From Flavobacterium sp. MDT1-60 (GTDB lineage: Bacteria > Bacteroidota > Bacteroidia > Flavobacteriales > Flavobacteriaceae): a stretch of DNA of 64,000 nt. The stretch lies in the NCBI RefSeq assembly GCF_014844035.1, contig NZ_CP062159.1, positions 1,302,001 through 1,366,000 on the forward strand, written 5' to 3'. The translations under genes were made by a program, and so were the position numbers. Shown in pieces: positions 17,909 through 25,705 of the stretch; position 1 is the stretch's first letter; the number at the start of each line of letters is the position of its first letter. The notes under the pieces are model-generated. The model was not told where the DNA came from. It searched no databases and worked only from the letters and a program-made list of their open reading frames with translations.

Positions 17909-18799
17909 ATGATTGATAGTCGAAATCTCCTGTTCGGAAAACACAAATACCTGTTTGGGTTGATGCTACTCGTATGTATGGCTGTAATCTGCGTGGCTTT
18001 CACTACGGAGGATAGTGACGACTTTTCTATCGCCAGGAGAGAAGTTTTACTCCGCAGGATCGGACATGAACTGCTTTTACAATCTGGCGACAGTACTTCA
18101 AGAGTGCTACCGGTAAAAAAGATTGCCGAAAATGAGTATCAAATCACGTTTGAGAATGAGCTTACTTTTCAAACCGACTCGCTGATAAATACTATTCAGC
18201 GTTTGTTGACCAAAGATCCGTTCGTCAATGATTATGTTGTTAATGTTCTGAACTGTGACAACTCTAGTGTAGCTTATGGATACGCAATATCCAAAAATAA
18301 GAAAGATGATATTGTAGCCTGTAAAGGAAGAAAGCAGCCCAAAGCCTGTTATAGGATCAACATTAAATTCAAACCAACGGCTATAATTACAGCAAAGAAT
18401 GGGTATCTTCTGGGTAGCCTGCCATTTTTAGCATTTGTCGGTTTTATTTTTTTGAGATCAGTTAAGCCGCGAAGAACTTTACCTGACAGTCAGCATACTA
18501 ATATGTTCACTTTAGGCTCGGTGTTGTTCGATGCGAAGAATCGGAAGTTAATAACAAACGGAAAAACAATAGACCTGACCGGAACGGAAACCCGTGTATT
18601 GCTCATTTTCGCATTGTCTTCCAACGAGACCATAGAAAGAAGCCGATTGCAAAAAGAGATCTGGGAAGATGAAGGTGTTATTGTGGGGCGCAGTCTGGAT
18701 ATGTTCATATCAAAACTCAGAAAAAAACTAGAATGTGATCCGAATATCAAAATTGTTGTTATACGCAGCAAAGGATATAGGCTTAGCATCACCTGTTAG
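17909..18799 (+). CDS. Membrane-anchored winged-helix transcriptional regulator (ToxR-like layout)
   Basis: The 296-residue protein has an N-terminal membrane helix (about 13-32), a periplasmic-type region (about 33-165), a second helix (about 168-187) and a C-terminal OmpR/PhoB-type winged helix (FTLGSVLFDAKNRKL, LTGTETRVLLIFA, SRLQKEIWEDEGV, VGRSLDMFISKLRKKLE, IRSKGYRLSI). A DNA-binding domain fixed to the inner membrane by two helices with an external sensor recalls ToxR/CadC with the order reversed. It is divergent from the propeller/YceI pair, a likely target. Two cysteines in the external part (near VLNCDNS and IVACKGRKQPKACY) may form disulfides. Confidence 0.85.
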   Translation: MIDSRNLLFGKHKYLFGLMLLVCMAVICVAFTTEDSDDFSIARREVLLRRIGHELLLQSGDSTSRVLPVKKIAENEYQITFENELTFQTDSLINTIQRLLTKDPFVNDYVVNVLNCDNSSVAYGYAISKNKKDDIVACKGRKQPKACYRINIKFKPTAIITAKNGYLLGSLPFLAFVGFIFLRSVKPRRTLPDSQHTNMFTLGSVLFDAKNRKLITNGKTIDLTGTETRVLLIFALSSNETIERSRLQKEIWEDEGVIVGRSLDMFISKLRKKLECDPNIKIVVIRSKGYRLSITC

Positions 18800-18821
18800 G
18801 CAAAGGTCCTGTTCCTGTTAG

Positions 18822-18867
18822 TGCGGATTTGCAACCCGATAGCGCGGATTTGTAATCCGTGCCCGCA
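18822..18867 (+). repeat. REP-like GCGGATTTGyAAyCCG units
   Basis: Two tandem units, GCGGATTTGCAACCCG and GCGGATTTGTAATCCGTGC, each able to form a short hairpin (CGGATT...AATCCG), followed by CCGCAACAGTAAAAC. A degraded copy with the same AACAGTAAAACTT tail is at 15667-15712. The resemblance is to REP elements mobilised by TnpA(REP)-type transposases, none of which is present in the window. Confidence 0.6.
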
Positions 18868-18893
18868 ACAGTAAAACTTAAGAAAATATAAAG

Positions 18894-18930
18894 CATAAAA
18901 AAAACTCCTTAATTTCTTAAGGAGTTTCTG
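18894..18930. repeat. tRNA-Val terminator/att-like repeat, copy E
   Basis: AAAGCATAAAAAAAACTCC then TTAATTTCTTAAGGAGTTTC. The hairpin is intact but the GGTGG end is missing. It stands just past the stop of the minus-strand XRE gene and can act as its terminator. Confidence 0.65.
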
Positions 18931-18943
18931 TTTTTTAAAAGGT

Positions 18944-19351
18944 TTATTTTCCTTTTATTATTTTTTCCAAATATTCAACTTTATCTTTTTCAGCCTGAAC
19001 TAAACGTTCGTATAATTTGATTTGCTCTTCATGAGCCTGGATTAGTTTATCTAAAGGATTAAATGTACAGCCATAATTAACGGCAGACGAATTATCAACA
19101 TTATAAGTATTTCCAATAATATTTAAAACAGCTTCTTCTGAAAAATTTTTAATTGCTTCCGCTGTTACACCTAATGCTTTTGCAATTTCTGCAAGTTTTC
19201 CATCTTCTATTGTTTCACTATTTTCAATAGCAGATATAGTCTGTTGGTTTGTTCCTAAAGCTTGTGCCAAAGCTTCTTGTTTCATGTCGCGAAGTTCACG
19301 AATACGGCTAATTTTTCGCCCTATGTGATTTGGTTTTATTAATGTGCTCAT
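18944..19351 (-). CDS. XRE-family helix-turn-helix regulator with coiled-coil tail
   Basis: The 135-residue protein has an HTH_3 domain at residues 11-70 (ISRIRELRDMKQEALAQALG, TNQQTISAIENSE, LAEIAKALGVTAEAI). A linker with VDNSSAVNYGCTFNPLDK leads into a C-terminal coiled coil (about 100-135, HEEQIKLYERLVQAEKDKVE), probably for oligomerisation. It is a solitary gene in the island; the target is not evident. No partner toxin gene is next to it. Confidence 0.85.
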   Translation of the reverse strand: MSTLIKPNHIGRKISRIRELRDMKQEALAQALGTNQQTISAIENSETIEDGKLAEIAKALGVTAEAIKNFSEEAVLNIIGNTYNVDNSSAVNYGCTFNPLDKLIQAHEEQIKLYERLVQAEKDKVEYLEKIIKGK

Positions 19352-19568
19352 ACTTCAAAGATATTTAAAATTTCTCAGAAATTTCCCATTTGGTAAAAAA
19401 CAAGATTGAAATTGTGAAATACAATAAAACTTAAAAAGATTCATCAAATAATAGATTACATATTCTTGGAACTAAGATTTTTTCTGTTTAGATTTTTTTC
19501 ATTTATTATGGTATTGTATTTGTAATATTCGATTGAATCAAAATCAATAAATAATAATCTGAAATTAA

Positions 19569-20036
19569 ATGGAAAAGAAAATTAATATACCTAAACCTTG
19601 CAATCAAAATTGGAATTCAATGATACCAAATAAGGATGGAAAATTCTGTACTTCGTGTAATAAAACAGTAGTTGATTTTACAAAAATGGAAAATCTTGAA
19701 ATTCAAAATTATTTAATTGAAAATTCAAGCAAAGAAAGTATATGCGGACATTTTAAATCGGATCAGATTGAAACTAAAAGCAATATTAAATATCATAATT
19801 TGAGAAATAGAATAAGCGGAATTAAGATTAAGCCAATTAAAACATTTGCATTGTTTTCATTGAGTTTTCTTTTTACTTTAACAAGCTGTATGGGAAAAGC
19901 AGCAATAGACGGAGAACCAGCCCTAATTGATAATGATACAATTAATGACAATGAAATAATCAAGAAAGAACTAGATACTGTAAAACAGAATGATTCTATA
20001 AAAAGTGAAGTTATTCAGCTGAAGAAAAGAAAATAA
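19569..20036 (+). CDS. Membrane protein with N-terminal Cys-rich (CxxC) motif
   Basis: The 155 residues begin PKPCNQNWNSMIPNKDGKFC, followed by TSCNKTVVDFTKM and ICGHF: a pattern of four cysteines in 'C-W-M-FC-x-x-C-V-D-F-CG' order that occurs at the start of many Bacteroidota proteins, often before a membrane helix. One helix is present (about 98-115, FALFSLSFLFTLTSC), and the C-terminal 40 residues are charged. The Cys set may bind a metal. Function unknown. Confidence 0.7.
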   Translation: MEKKINIPKPCNQNWNSMIPNKDGKFCTSCNKTVVDFTKMENLEIQNYLIENSSKESICGHFKSDQIETKSNIKYHNLRNRISGIKIKPIKTFALFSLSFLFTLTSCMGKAAIDGEPALIDNDTINDNEIIKKELDTVKQNDSIKSEVIQLKKRK

Positions 20037-20282
20037 CAGATTTGAAGAAAATTTCACTCAGATAAAACGAAAGCTTTTATTTCAAAAAGTTAATATATTG
20101 TCGTGAAAATTTTTCTTACATTCACTTCAAAAAAAACTCAAATTATCGCACAAAGCCTGTCAAAAAATGAAATGGCAGTAGTGTAGAAGGGTTGATTAAA
20201 AATTACTTATATCTAAAAAAAAACGCTCTTTTTAATAATTTCTGTTTTACTTCAAAGTTGTTTTTGTCCCAAAAAACATGAT

Positions 20283-20654
20283 ATGGAATTTGATAATATC
20301 AATAAAACTATTAAAGTTGTATCTGAAGATTATTATATAGATAATATAAAGATTGTTGAATATATTCAGAAAGAAAATTATATTGAATTAATTGACTCAA
20401 ATTATATTGAAATCAATAAAAGGGGAACAATTATAAACAACAAAATAGATTTACTAGCAATCAATAAAAATTACAAAACTACTGGTAAGCCAATTAAAGA
20501 TGTATTAAAGAAAAAAAATATTGCTTTTTATATTTGGATTGTGAATCCTAAACTTAAAAAGAAGGATACTAATTATGGCGCACTTGCAGAGTTCGTTATT
20601 GATAGTATCAGTAAAAAAAGAATTGTTTTTGAATCTAATGGTGGTTGTAAATAA
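20283..20654 (+). CDS. Hypothetical protein, probably a lipoprotein with a lost start
   Basis: From the first ATG the protein has 123 residues and no signal. The frame is open upstream to 20217 and there spells a good lipoprotein leader (KKTLFLIISVLLQSCFCPKK) but without any start codon; a stop precedes it. An A9 run (20215-20223) separates it from a TTG-initiated frame (20192), so a one-base slip would give a full lipoprotein. The gene may thus be broken, phase-variable, or mis-sequenced. The domain (DYYIDNIKIVEYIQKENYIEL) is not recognised. Confidence 0.5.
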   Translation: MEFDNINKTIKVVSEDYYIDNIKIVEYIQKENYIELIDSNYIEINKRGTIINNKIDLLAINKNYKTTGKPIKDVLKKKNIAFYIWIVNPKLKKKDTNYGALAEFVIDSISKKRIVFESNGGCK

Positions 20655-20768
20655 AATTATTAAAGTTCGATTACTTGGATTTGTGATTTTTGTTCGTAAG
20701 AAATAGACAAAAAAAAGCCTGATAGCCAAGCCTCCCGCTCGTGAACGTAAAGATCTACAAAAATAAAG

Positions 20769-20810
20769 CATAAAAAAAACTCCTTAATTTCTTAAGGAGT
20801 TTTTTGGTGG
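20769..20810 (-). repeat. Terminator of tRNA-Val; reference copy F of the island repeat
   Basis: Downstream of the tRNA on the minus strand: CCACC, A run, CTCCTTAA-GAAA-TTAAGGAG and a T run of eight. This is the presumed original from which copies A-E derive, since here it has an evident job as tRNA terminator and abuts the CCA end. Confidence 0.75.
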
Positions 20811-20882
20811 GCGATGAGGGGTTCGAACCCCCGACCCCCTCGGTGTAAACGAGGTGCTCTGAACCAGCTGAGCTAATCGCCC
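20805..20882 (-). tRNA. tRNA-Val (anticodon TAC)
   Basis: Minus strand: acceptor GGGCGAT pairs with ATCGCCC, discriminator A and encoded CCA; D arm GCTC...GAGC; anticodon stem CCTCG/CGAGG with loop TTTACAC giving anticodon TAC; variable loop of 5; T arm with TTCGAAC loop. 75 nt plus CCA. It marks the right end of the repeat-rich accessory region. Confidence 0.97.
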
Positions 20883-21043
20883 TATTTTACTAGGTTGCTA
20901 TCATTTCGTGATTGCGAGTGCAAATATACGCTAGTTTTCGAGTTCTGCAAAGAAAACACACTAAAAATTTAAAGTTTTTTTAATGTGTTTTCTATCTTGT
21001 TGGGGTAGAATTTGTTATGAGCATAAAATTTTAGGTTAAATTT

Positions 21044-21850
21044 CTATTTTGATAGCGACGGAATGTTTCGGTAGATATAATCGCTGTGTTTTCCGGTAAA
21101 AGATTTTTCCAATTCATCAAAAAAAGCATCGGCATCTTTTTCATTGGGCCAGGTCAATTTGATCAGTTCCTCTATTTTTTCATTAGACTTTTCTAAATCG
21201 GCTAGAGAATCATAAAAAAAGGCTTCATTAAAATCGGTACTGTTGGAGCCCCAGGAATGGCGATAAGGATAATAGGCTTTTAAATAAGGATTTTTAAAAG
21301 TAATTTTTTCATTAAATTCTTTTACGCCTTTGCCTTTACCGCTCATATCCATTTGAGATTTTCGGATGTAAACAATCATAGGTTTTTTGGTTTCATCTTT
21401 GTACTCCTTTCTACCAACCGAAGTAATGCTTTGGTAGATTTCATCTGAGTGAACAGGAGTGTAGAATTTATCGTATTTTTCAAAAAAGGCGGTTCTTGCT
21501 TTCTCGTCCGGCCAGGCTTTTTTGATTAATTCATCACTCACTGTACCCGCTTTTTCGATGTCTTCCCAGGTTTTGTAAATGTTAACGAGGATAATTTCGG
21601 TATTATCGTCCGTGTAATAATGAGTCAAAATTTCAGAACCAATGATGAGGTCATTTTTACTGGTTACTTTATCAAAGTATTCCTGTTCAGATGCTTTCCA
21701 GTCTTTAGCTTTAACATCCATACTACGATGCAAAGTGGTCATGGTAATAAAAACCGGTTTTTCTTTTTCTTCTTTTTCTTGTGCGTTGCCAATGACGCAC
21801 CCCAGAGCCATCCATAGAACGAGCCCCAGAAGTGTACTTTTTGTTTTCAT
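21044..21850 (-). CDS. Exported protein with two related domains
   Basis: The 268-residue protein has a signal peptide (MKTKSTLLGLVLWMALGCVIGNA-Q). Two halves resemble each other: 'TWEDIEKAGTVSDELIKKAWPDEK...FFEKYDKFYTPVHSDEIYQSI' and 'SLADLEKSNEKIEELIKLTWPNEK...FFDELEKSFTGKHSDYIYRNI', so it is an internal duplication. The layout recalls dimeric alpha-beta barrel (ABM-like) domains fused in tandem. No catalytic motif is evident. It is monocistronic, just beyond the tRNA-Val, and probably part of the stable chromosome. Confidence 0.75.
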   Translation of the reverse strand: MKTKSTLLGLVLWMALGCVIGNAQEKEEKEKPVFITMTTLHRSMDVKAKDWKASEQEYFDKVTSKNDLIIGSEILTHYYTDDNTEIILVNIYKTWEDIEKAGTVSDELIKKAWPDEKARTAFFEKYDKFYTPVHSDEIYQSITSVGRKEYKDETKKPMIVYIRKSQMDMSGKGKGVKEFNEKITFKNPYLKAYYPYRHSWGSNSTDFNEAFFYDSLADLEKSNEKIEELIKLTWPNEKDADAFFDELEKSFTGKHSDYIYRNIPSLSK

Positions 21851-21942
21851 GATTTAAATTTGGTATTGGTTATTAAAAAACTAAACAAATTTAAATCATT
21901 AACAAGCAGGTAGTTATGTAATTTACATTTAATCGATAAACG

Positions 21943-23178
21943 TTAATTTTTGCTGTTTAACGGCAGTTCTGCAACTACAAAAGTGCTTCCACCAACATAA
22001 ATAAAATCATTTTCTAATGCATTTTTCTTCGCAGCAGCAAAAGCAGTTGCAACCGAGTCGTATTTTTCACCTATTAAACCATGTTTTTCTGCAGCTTCTT
22101 TTAGTATTTCGGTAGCCAAACCACGAGACGAATCGGGTCTGCAGAAATAATAGTGCGCTTTTTTCGGGAAGAGCGGTAAAATAGAATTCAGGTCTTTATC
22201 ATTAACAACACCTAAAACAATATGTAAATTTTCAAAAGTTTCTTTTTGAATTTGATTCATGACAACAGCAAGACCATGTTTGTTATGTGCCGTGTCGCAA
22301 ATGATTTTAGGACTTTCTCCCAACTGTTGCCATCTTCCTTGTAATCCCGTATTTTTTACCGTGTTTAATAAACCCTTTTTCAGGTTATCAATAGAAACTT
22401 TAAAATCGGTTTTTGAATTTAAAACAACAACAACCTGTTGAACCGTTTTTTTATTATGAAACTGATAATCGCCCAACAAATCAGAAGGGAAAACTCCGGA
22501 AATTAAATCAGCAGCAAAATAAATGGGTGTATTATTTTCTTTCGCTTTAGCTAAAAATACAGCTTCCGTTTCTTCCGTATATTCACCAATTACCACAGGT
22601 ACATTTGGTTTTATAATTCCGGCTTTTTCCCCAGCAATTGCTGTAGTTGTATTTCCTAGAAACTGCATATGATCTAAATCGATGTTGGTGATTACCGAAA
22701 CCAAAGGTGTGATGATATTTGTTGCGTCCAATCTTCCACCCAAACCAACTTCAATAATCGCAATATCTGTTTTTTCTGAAGCAAAATAATCAAATGCCAA
22801 ACCAACAGACATCTCGAAAAAACTCATATCGTTAGCTTCAAAAAAGCTTTTATGTTTGGCCACAAATTCAATAACAAAATCTTCAGAAATATCCTCCCCG
22901 TTGATTTTGATTCGCTCCCTAAAATCTTTTAAATGTGGCGAAGTATACAATCCAACTTTATACCCCGCTTCCTGCAAAATCGAAGCCAGCATATGCGAAG
23001 TTGATCCTTTGCCATTGGTTCCGGCAACATGAATACATTTTAGGTGATTTTGTGGATTATCAAGATGTGCCGCCAATAGTTTAATATTGGTTAAATCTTC
23101 TTTGTATGCCGAAGCGCCCTGAAGTTGATACATCGGGAGTTGATTAAACATCCAGTTTGTGGTCTCTTGATAGTTCAT
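21943..23178 (-). CDS. folC: Bifunctional folylpolyglutamate synthase/dihydrofolate synthase
   Basis: The 411-residue protein has the Mur-ligase-type fold of FolC: P-loop HVAGTNGKGSTSHML (about 50-64), TSPHL with DFRERIKING, the FFEMSVGLAFDYF and EVGLGGRLDATNI motifs, SVITNIDLDHMQFLG, and the ligand-binding CDTAHNKHG. It adds glutamate to folates (and to dihydropteroate) in the cytoplasm. It is divergent from exbB, 132 bases apart. Confidence 0.95.
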   Translation of the reverse strand: MNYQETTNWMFNQLPMYQLQGASAYKEDLTNIKLLAAHLDNPQNHLKCIHVAGTNGKGSTSHMLASILQEAGYKVGLYTSPHLKDFRERIKINGEDISEDFVIEFVAKHKSFFEANDMSFFEMSVGLAFDYFASEKTDIAIIEVGLGGRLDATNIITPLVSVITNIDLDHMQFLGNTTTAIAGEKAGIIKPNVPVVIGEYTEETEAVFLAKAKENNTPIYFAADLISGVFPSDLLGDYQFHNKKTVQQVVVVLNSKTDFKVSIDNLKKGLLNTVKNTGLQGRWQQLGESPKIICDTAHNKHGLAVVMNQIQKETFENLHIVLGVVNDKDLNSILPLFPKKAHYYFCRPDSSRGLATEILKEAAEKHGLIGEKYDSVATAFAAAKKNALENDFIYVGGSTFVVAELPLNSKN

Positions 23179-23310
23179 TTATTTTGGATAAAATAGTTGT
23201 AGATTGAAATAATTTCCGTTTTTTTTAGTTTTATATTTACAGCGAAAATTATCTTTATTGCAAATTTCAAATATTTTTTACAATTAATTATTAAAAACCA
23301 GAATTAATAT

Positions 23311-24006
23311 ATGTTTAGTTTTATTCAACAACAAACAGATACTATTACAAACGCAGCATCTAACGTAGTTATCGAAAAAATTGCACCAAATACCGAAATC
23401 TCTGTTTTAGGATTCATCTTAAAAGGAGGCTTTTTCCTGATTCCAATCGCTATTTTATTGTTTTACACGATTTATATCATTTTTGAACGTTATTTATATA
23501 TTAGTAAAGCGTCTAAAATTGACAGTCGATTAATGCAGGATGTTGGTGATAAACTAAATGCCGGAAATATTGAATTGGCCAGAACAATTGTAGAAAGAAG
23601 TGATACCGCTGCTGCAAATATTTTAAAAGAAGGCGTTTTAGTAATCGGAAGACCAATTGCTGAAATTGAATCCAACATGGACCGGGCTGCCGATATTGAA
23701 ATTGGCGAAATGGAAAGACGTTTAGGGCATCTTGGACTTATTGCCGGTATCGCGCCAACTTTAGGTTTCATCGGAACAATTTCTGGGGTAATCAAGATTT
23801 TTTACAGCATCTCGGTTACAGAAAACATTAGTATCGGAAATATTTCAGGAGGTTTATACGAAAAAATGATCAGTTCAGGTTCTGGATTAATTGTGGGTAT
23901 TATTGCTTACAGTGCATACCATTTATTGAACGGAAAAATTGATGATTTTGCTTTAAAAATTCAGAAACAGATTTTAGAATTTGTCAATATAATTCAAAGA
24001 GCATAA
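23311..24006 (+). CDS. exbB: ExbB/TolQ-family proton channel protein
   Basis: The 231-residue protein has three membrane helices (about 34-55, 142-165, 180-205) and the MotA/TolQ/ExbB signature LGHLGLIAGIAPTLGFIGTISGVIKIF. With ExbD it harvests the proton gradient to energise TonB or a Tol-like protein. exbD follows after 3 bases and a TonB-like gene lies convergent downstream, giving a complete energy-transducing set. An exact choice between ExbB and TolQ is not possible from sequence. Confidence 0.9.
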   Translation: MFSFIQQQTDTITNAASNVVIEKIAPNTEISVLGFILKGGFFLIPIAILLFYTIYIIFERYLYISKASKIDSRLMQDVGDKLNAGNIELARTIVERSDTAAANILKEGVLVIGRPIAEIESNMDRAADIEIGEMERRLGHLGLIAGIAPTLGFIGTISGVIKIFYSISVTENISIGNISGGLYEKMISSGSGLIVGIIAYSAYHLLNGKIDDFALKIQKQILEFVNIIQRA

Positions 24007-24009
24007 GGT

Positions 24010-24405
24010 ATGTCTATTAAGAGAAAAAGAAGATTTCATGCCGAAGTGGCGACTTCATCGTTAAGTGATATTATGTTTTTCTTGCTGTTGTTTTTCCTTA
24101 TCATTTCAACACTTGCAAATCCGAATGTTATTAAAATGACTTTGCCAAAAGCGAAAGCAAATGAAAAAACAAACAAGCAGCTGATCAGTTTATCCGTTAC
24201 CGAAGATAAAAAATTCTACATCGACAAAGAACCCGTTGATTTCGAAAACCTCGAAACCAGTTTAATGTCAAAAATCGGAACAAATAAAGATCAGACCGTT
24301 GTTGTTCGTATTCCTTTTAATTTGCAGGTTCAGGATTTAGTTGATGTATTGCAGATAGGGGTGAAGAACAATTTGAAGTTCGTAATTGCTACAAGTCCGA
24401 AGTAA
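24010..24405 (+). CDS. exbD: ExbD/TolR-family protein
   Basis: The 131-residue protein has a short cytoplasmic N-terminus (MSIKRKRRFHAEVATSSLSD), one membrane helix (about 22-38, IMFFLLLFFLIIS) whose start carries the key Asp in SLSDIMFF, and a periplasmic domain. It forms the proton-conducting complex with the preceding ExbB. Translation is probably coupled (3-base gap). Confidence 0.92.
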   Translation: MSIKRKRRFHAEVATSSLSDIMFFLLLFFLIISTLANPNVIKMTLPKAKANEKTNKQLISLSVTEDKKFYIDKEPVDFENLETSLMSKIGTNKDQTVVVRIPFNLQVQDLVDVLQIGVKNNLKFVIATSPK

Positions 24406-24415
24406 GATTATCATT

Positions 24416-24720
24416 AGGGCGTGACCACAATAAAAAAATGGGCCAATCAGTATAACGTTGATTCGCCCATTTTTTTATTGTGGTCGGGCTATCCGCTCCG
24501 CCGCGGCGGATTCCTTCTATCCCTCACGCGGAAAAAAGAGAATATAGAACATAGAATAAAGAGCCAAGAGGCAAGAAGAAAGAGAATAGGGGAAGGGGAA
24601 AAGTAGTATTAAAGTATGTCATTCCGAGGAACGAGGAATCTCCACAAGTAACTCCGCAACGGAAATCCAATCTTTGTCGAGCTTCTCGCTGGGATTCCTC
24701 GTTCCTCGGAATAACATACT
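24416..24720 (+). repeat. Composite dispersed element, copy 1 (GGGCGTG...CACGCGG plus CATTCCGAGG palindrome)
   Basis: Part 1 (24416-24531): AGGGCGTG, a hairpin (ATAAAAAAATGGGC...GCCCATTTTTTTAT), GTCGGGCTATCCG, then TATCCCTCACGCGG; GCGTG at one end pairs with CACGC at the other, so the whole could be a structured RNA. Part 2 (24613-24720): AGTATGTCATTCCGAGGAAC...GTTCCTCGGAATAACATACT, a long inverted repeat with GAGGAATC/GATTCCTC inside. Copy 2 is at 38116-38392 in the opposite orientation. The hairpin follows exbD and can serve as its terminator. Confidence 0.75.
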
Positions 24721-24735
24721 GGATGAAATAAACAT

Positions 24736-24773
24736 AAAAAAGGCTTTCTGAAATATTTCGGAAAGCCTTTTTC
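24736..24773. terminator. Hairpin terminator between exbD region and TonB-like gene
   Basis: AAAAAAGGCTTTC, a 12-base loop and GAAAGCCTTTTT, suited to terminate the minus-strand TonB-like gene that ends at 24803 and any plus-strand read-through. Confidence 0.8.
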
Positions 24774-24802
24774 TATTTGTGTTAATTAGTGTAATTCGTA
24801 TT

Positions 24803-25705
24803 TTAATTCAAACTAAAATTATAAATAATCTTCCCGGTTTGTTTTACAGGAGCGTTATTATCAGCATCCCATTTTGTATTCATGGCAGCAATTTTGGCCT
24901 GATCTAATAAACAGCTTGCAGTATTGGTTGTTCCTTTTATTCCGGGTGTTGCACTTATTGTTTTTCCGTTTTGGTCTACTGTAACTTCAACGACTACTTT
25001 TCCTTCTTCGTTACAGGTATATTTTGGTGCAGGTTTCGATAATGCTTTTCGGTTTCCTAAAGAATATCCTGATCCGCCGCCAGAACCTCCGCCGCTTCCG
25101 GCTCCGTAACCGCTTCCGGTACCAATGCCATTTCCTGTTCCGTTTCCTCCGCCTGTTCCGCCACCAGAGCCTCCGGTGCCGTAATAACCGTTAGAGTTTA
25201 AACTTCCGCCAGCTTTTCCTTTGTTTCCCGCCACTTTATCATCTCCGTCTCCGCCCTTGTTTGATCCTTTCATAATGCTTGACAACACATCATTTGTTGA
25301 ATTCGAAACTTTAGGTTTTTGAGGAACTGGTTTTGTTTCCGGTTTTACAACTGGAGTTGGTTTTTTAGGTTTTTCTTTTACAGGAATAACTACATCATTA
25401 ACATCATCTGCAGTGTTTTCTTGTGTAATAATGGCCTCGTCCGGAGTTGCTTTTGCAGGAGTTGCTTTTGCTTCGTTTTTTACGTTTAAAACTTCACTTT
25501 TATAATTTGCTCCGGATCCTAAATCGCTGTCGCCAAAATTCACAGTTACACCACCACCGCCACCGCCTTCTGCAAGTGCGACATTATTTTCCGGGTTGTA
25601 TGGAGGCCAAAAACGTATAAAAAACAGCAATATTAATATTACTGCATATATCGCCGTGGTGAGTAGTAATGATTTCTTTTGATCTGAAGAAATAGTGGAA
25701 CTCAT
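24803..25705 (-). CDS. TonB/TolA-like energy transducer
   Basis: The 300-residue protein has one membrane helix (about 12-30), then a Pro/Lys-rich spacer (KEKPKKPTPVVKPETKPVPQKP), a long Gly/Ser/Asn-rich stretch (about 150-215, GTGGSGGGTGGGNGTGNGIG type) and a compact end domain (YTCNEEGKVVVEVTVDQNGK, ending QTGKIIYNFSLN) with the 'G-x-V-x-V-x-V-x-x-x-G' start of a TonB C-terminal domain. It probably works with ExbBD from the convergent pair. The Gly-rich linker is unusual among TonB proteins and would be flexible and long enough to span the periplasm. Confidence 0.82.
   Translation of the reverse strand: MSSTISSDQKKSLLLTTAIYAVILILLFFIRFWPPYNPENNVALAEGGGGGGVTVNFGDSDLGSGANYKSEVLNVKNEAKATPAKATPDEAIITQENTADDVNDVVIPVKEKPKKPTPVVKPETKPVPQKPKVSNSTNDVLSSIMKGSNKGGDGDDKVAGNKGKAGGSLNSNGYYGTGGSGGGTGGGNGTGNGIGTGSGYGAGSGGGSGGGSGYSLGNRKALSKPAPKYTCNEEGKVVVEVTVDQNGKTISATPGIKGTTNTASCLLDQAKIAAMNTKWDADNNAPVKQTGKIIYNFSLN

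Larger units (their letters stand above)
11028..20810. mobile_element. Putative decayed genomic island at tRNA-Val 3' end
   Basis: The region between repeat copy A and the tRNA-Val 3' end contains six copies of the same terminator-type hairpin (11028, 11736, 13570, 15717, 18894, 20769) and I saw none elsewhere in the window. Island insertion classically recreates the 3' end of a tRNA gene; here copies A, C (as GGAGG) and D keep the bases next to CCA. Contents are accessory: small lipoproteins, hypothetical proteins, a frameshifted gene, gene remnants, a regulator module. No integrase is left. This is an inference from repeat placement; independent terminator copying is an alternative. Confidence 0.45.

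Noticed and set aside
18944..19351. Antitoxin of a toxin-antitoxin pair
   Set aside because: The XRE protein has no neighbouring small toxin gene, so I call it a solitary regulator.
11028..20810. Integron-type cassette array
   Set aside because: Hairpins are terminator-like, lack attC features and no integron integrase is present; tRNA-associated insertion explains them better.
24421..24606. 61-codon plus-strand frame after exbD
   Set aside because: It runs through the hairpin and GGGCGTG...CACGCGG repeat and has no coding character.
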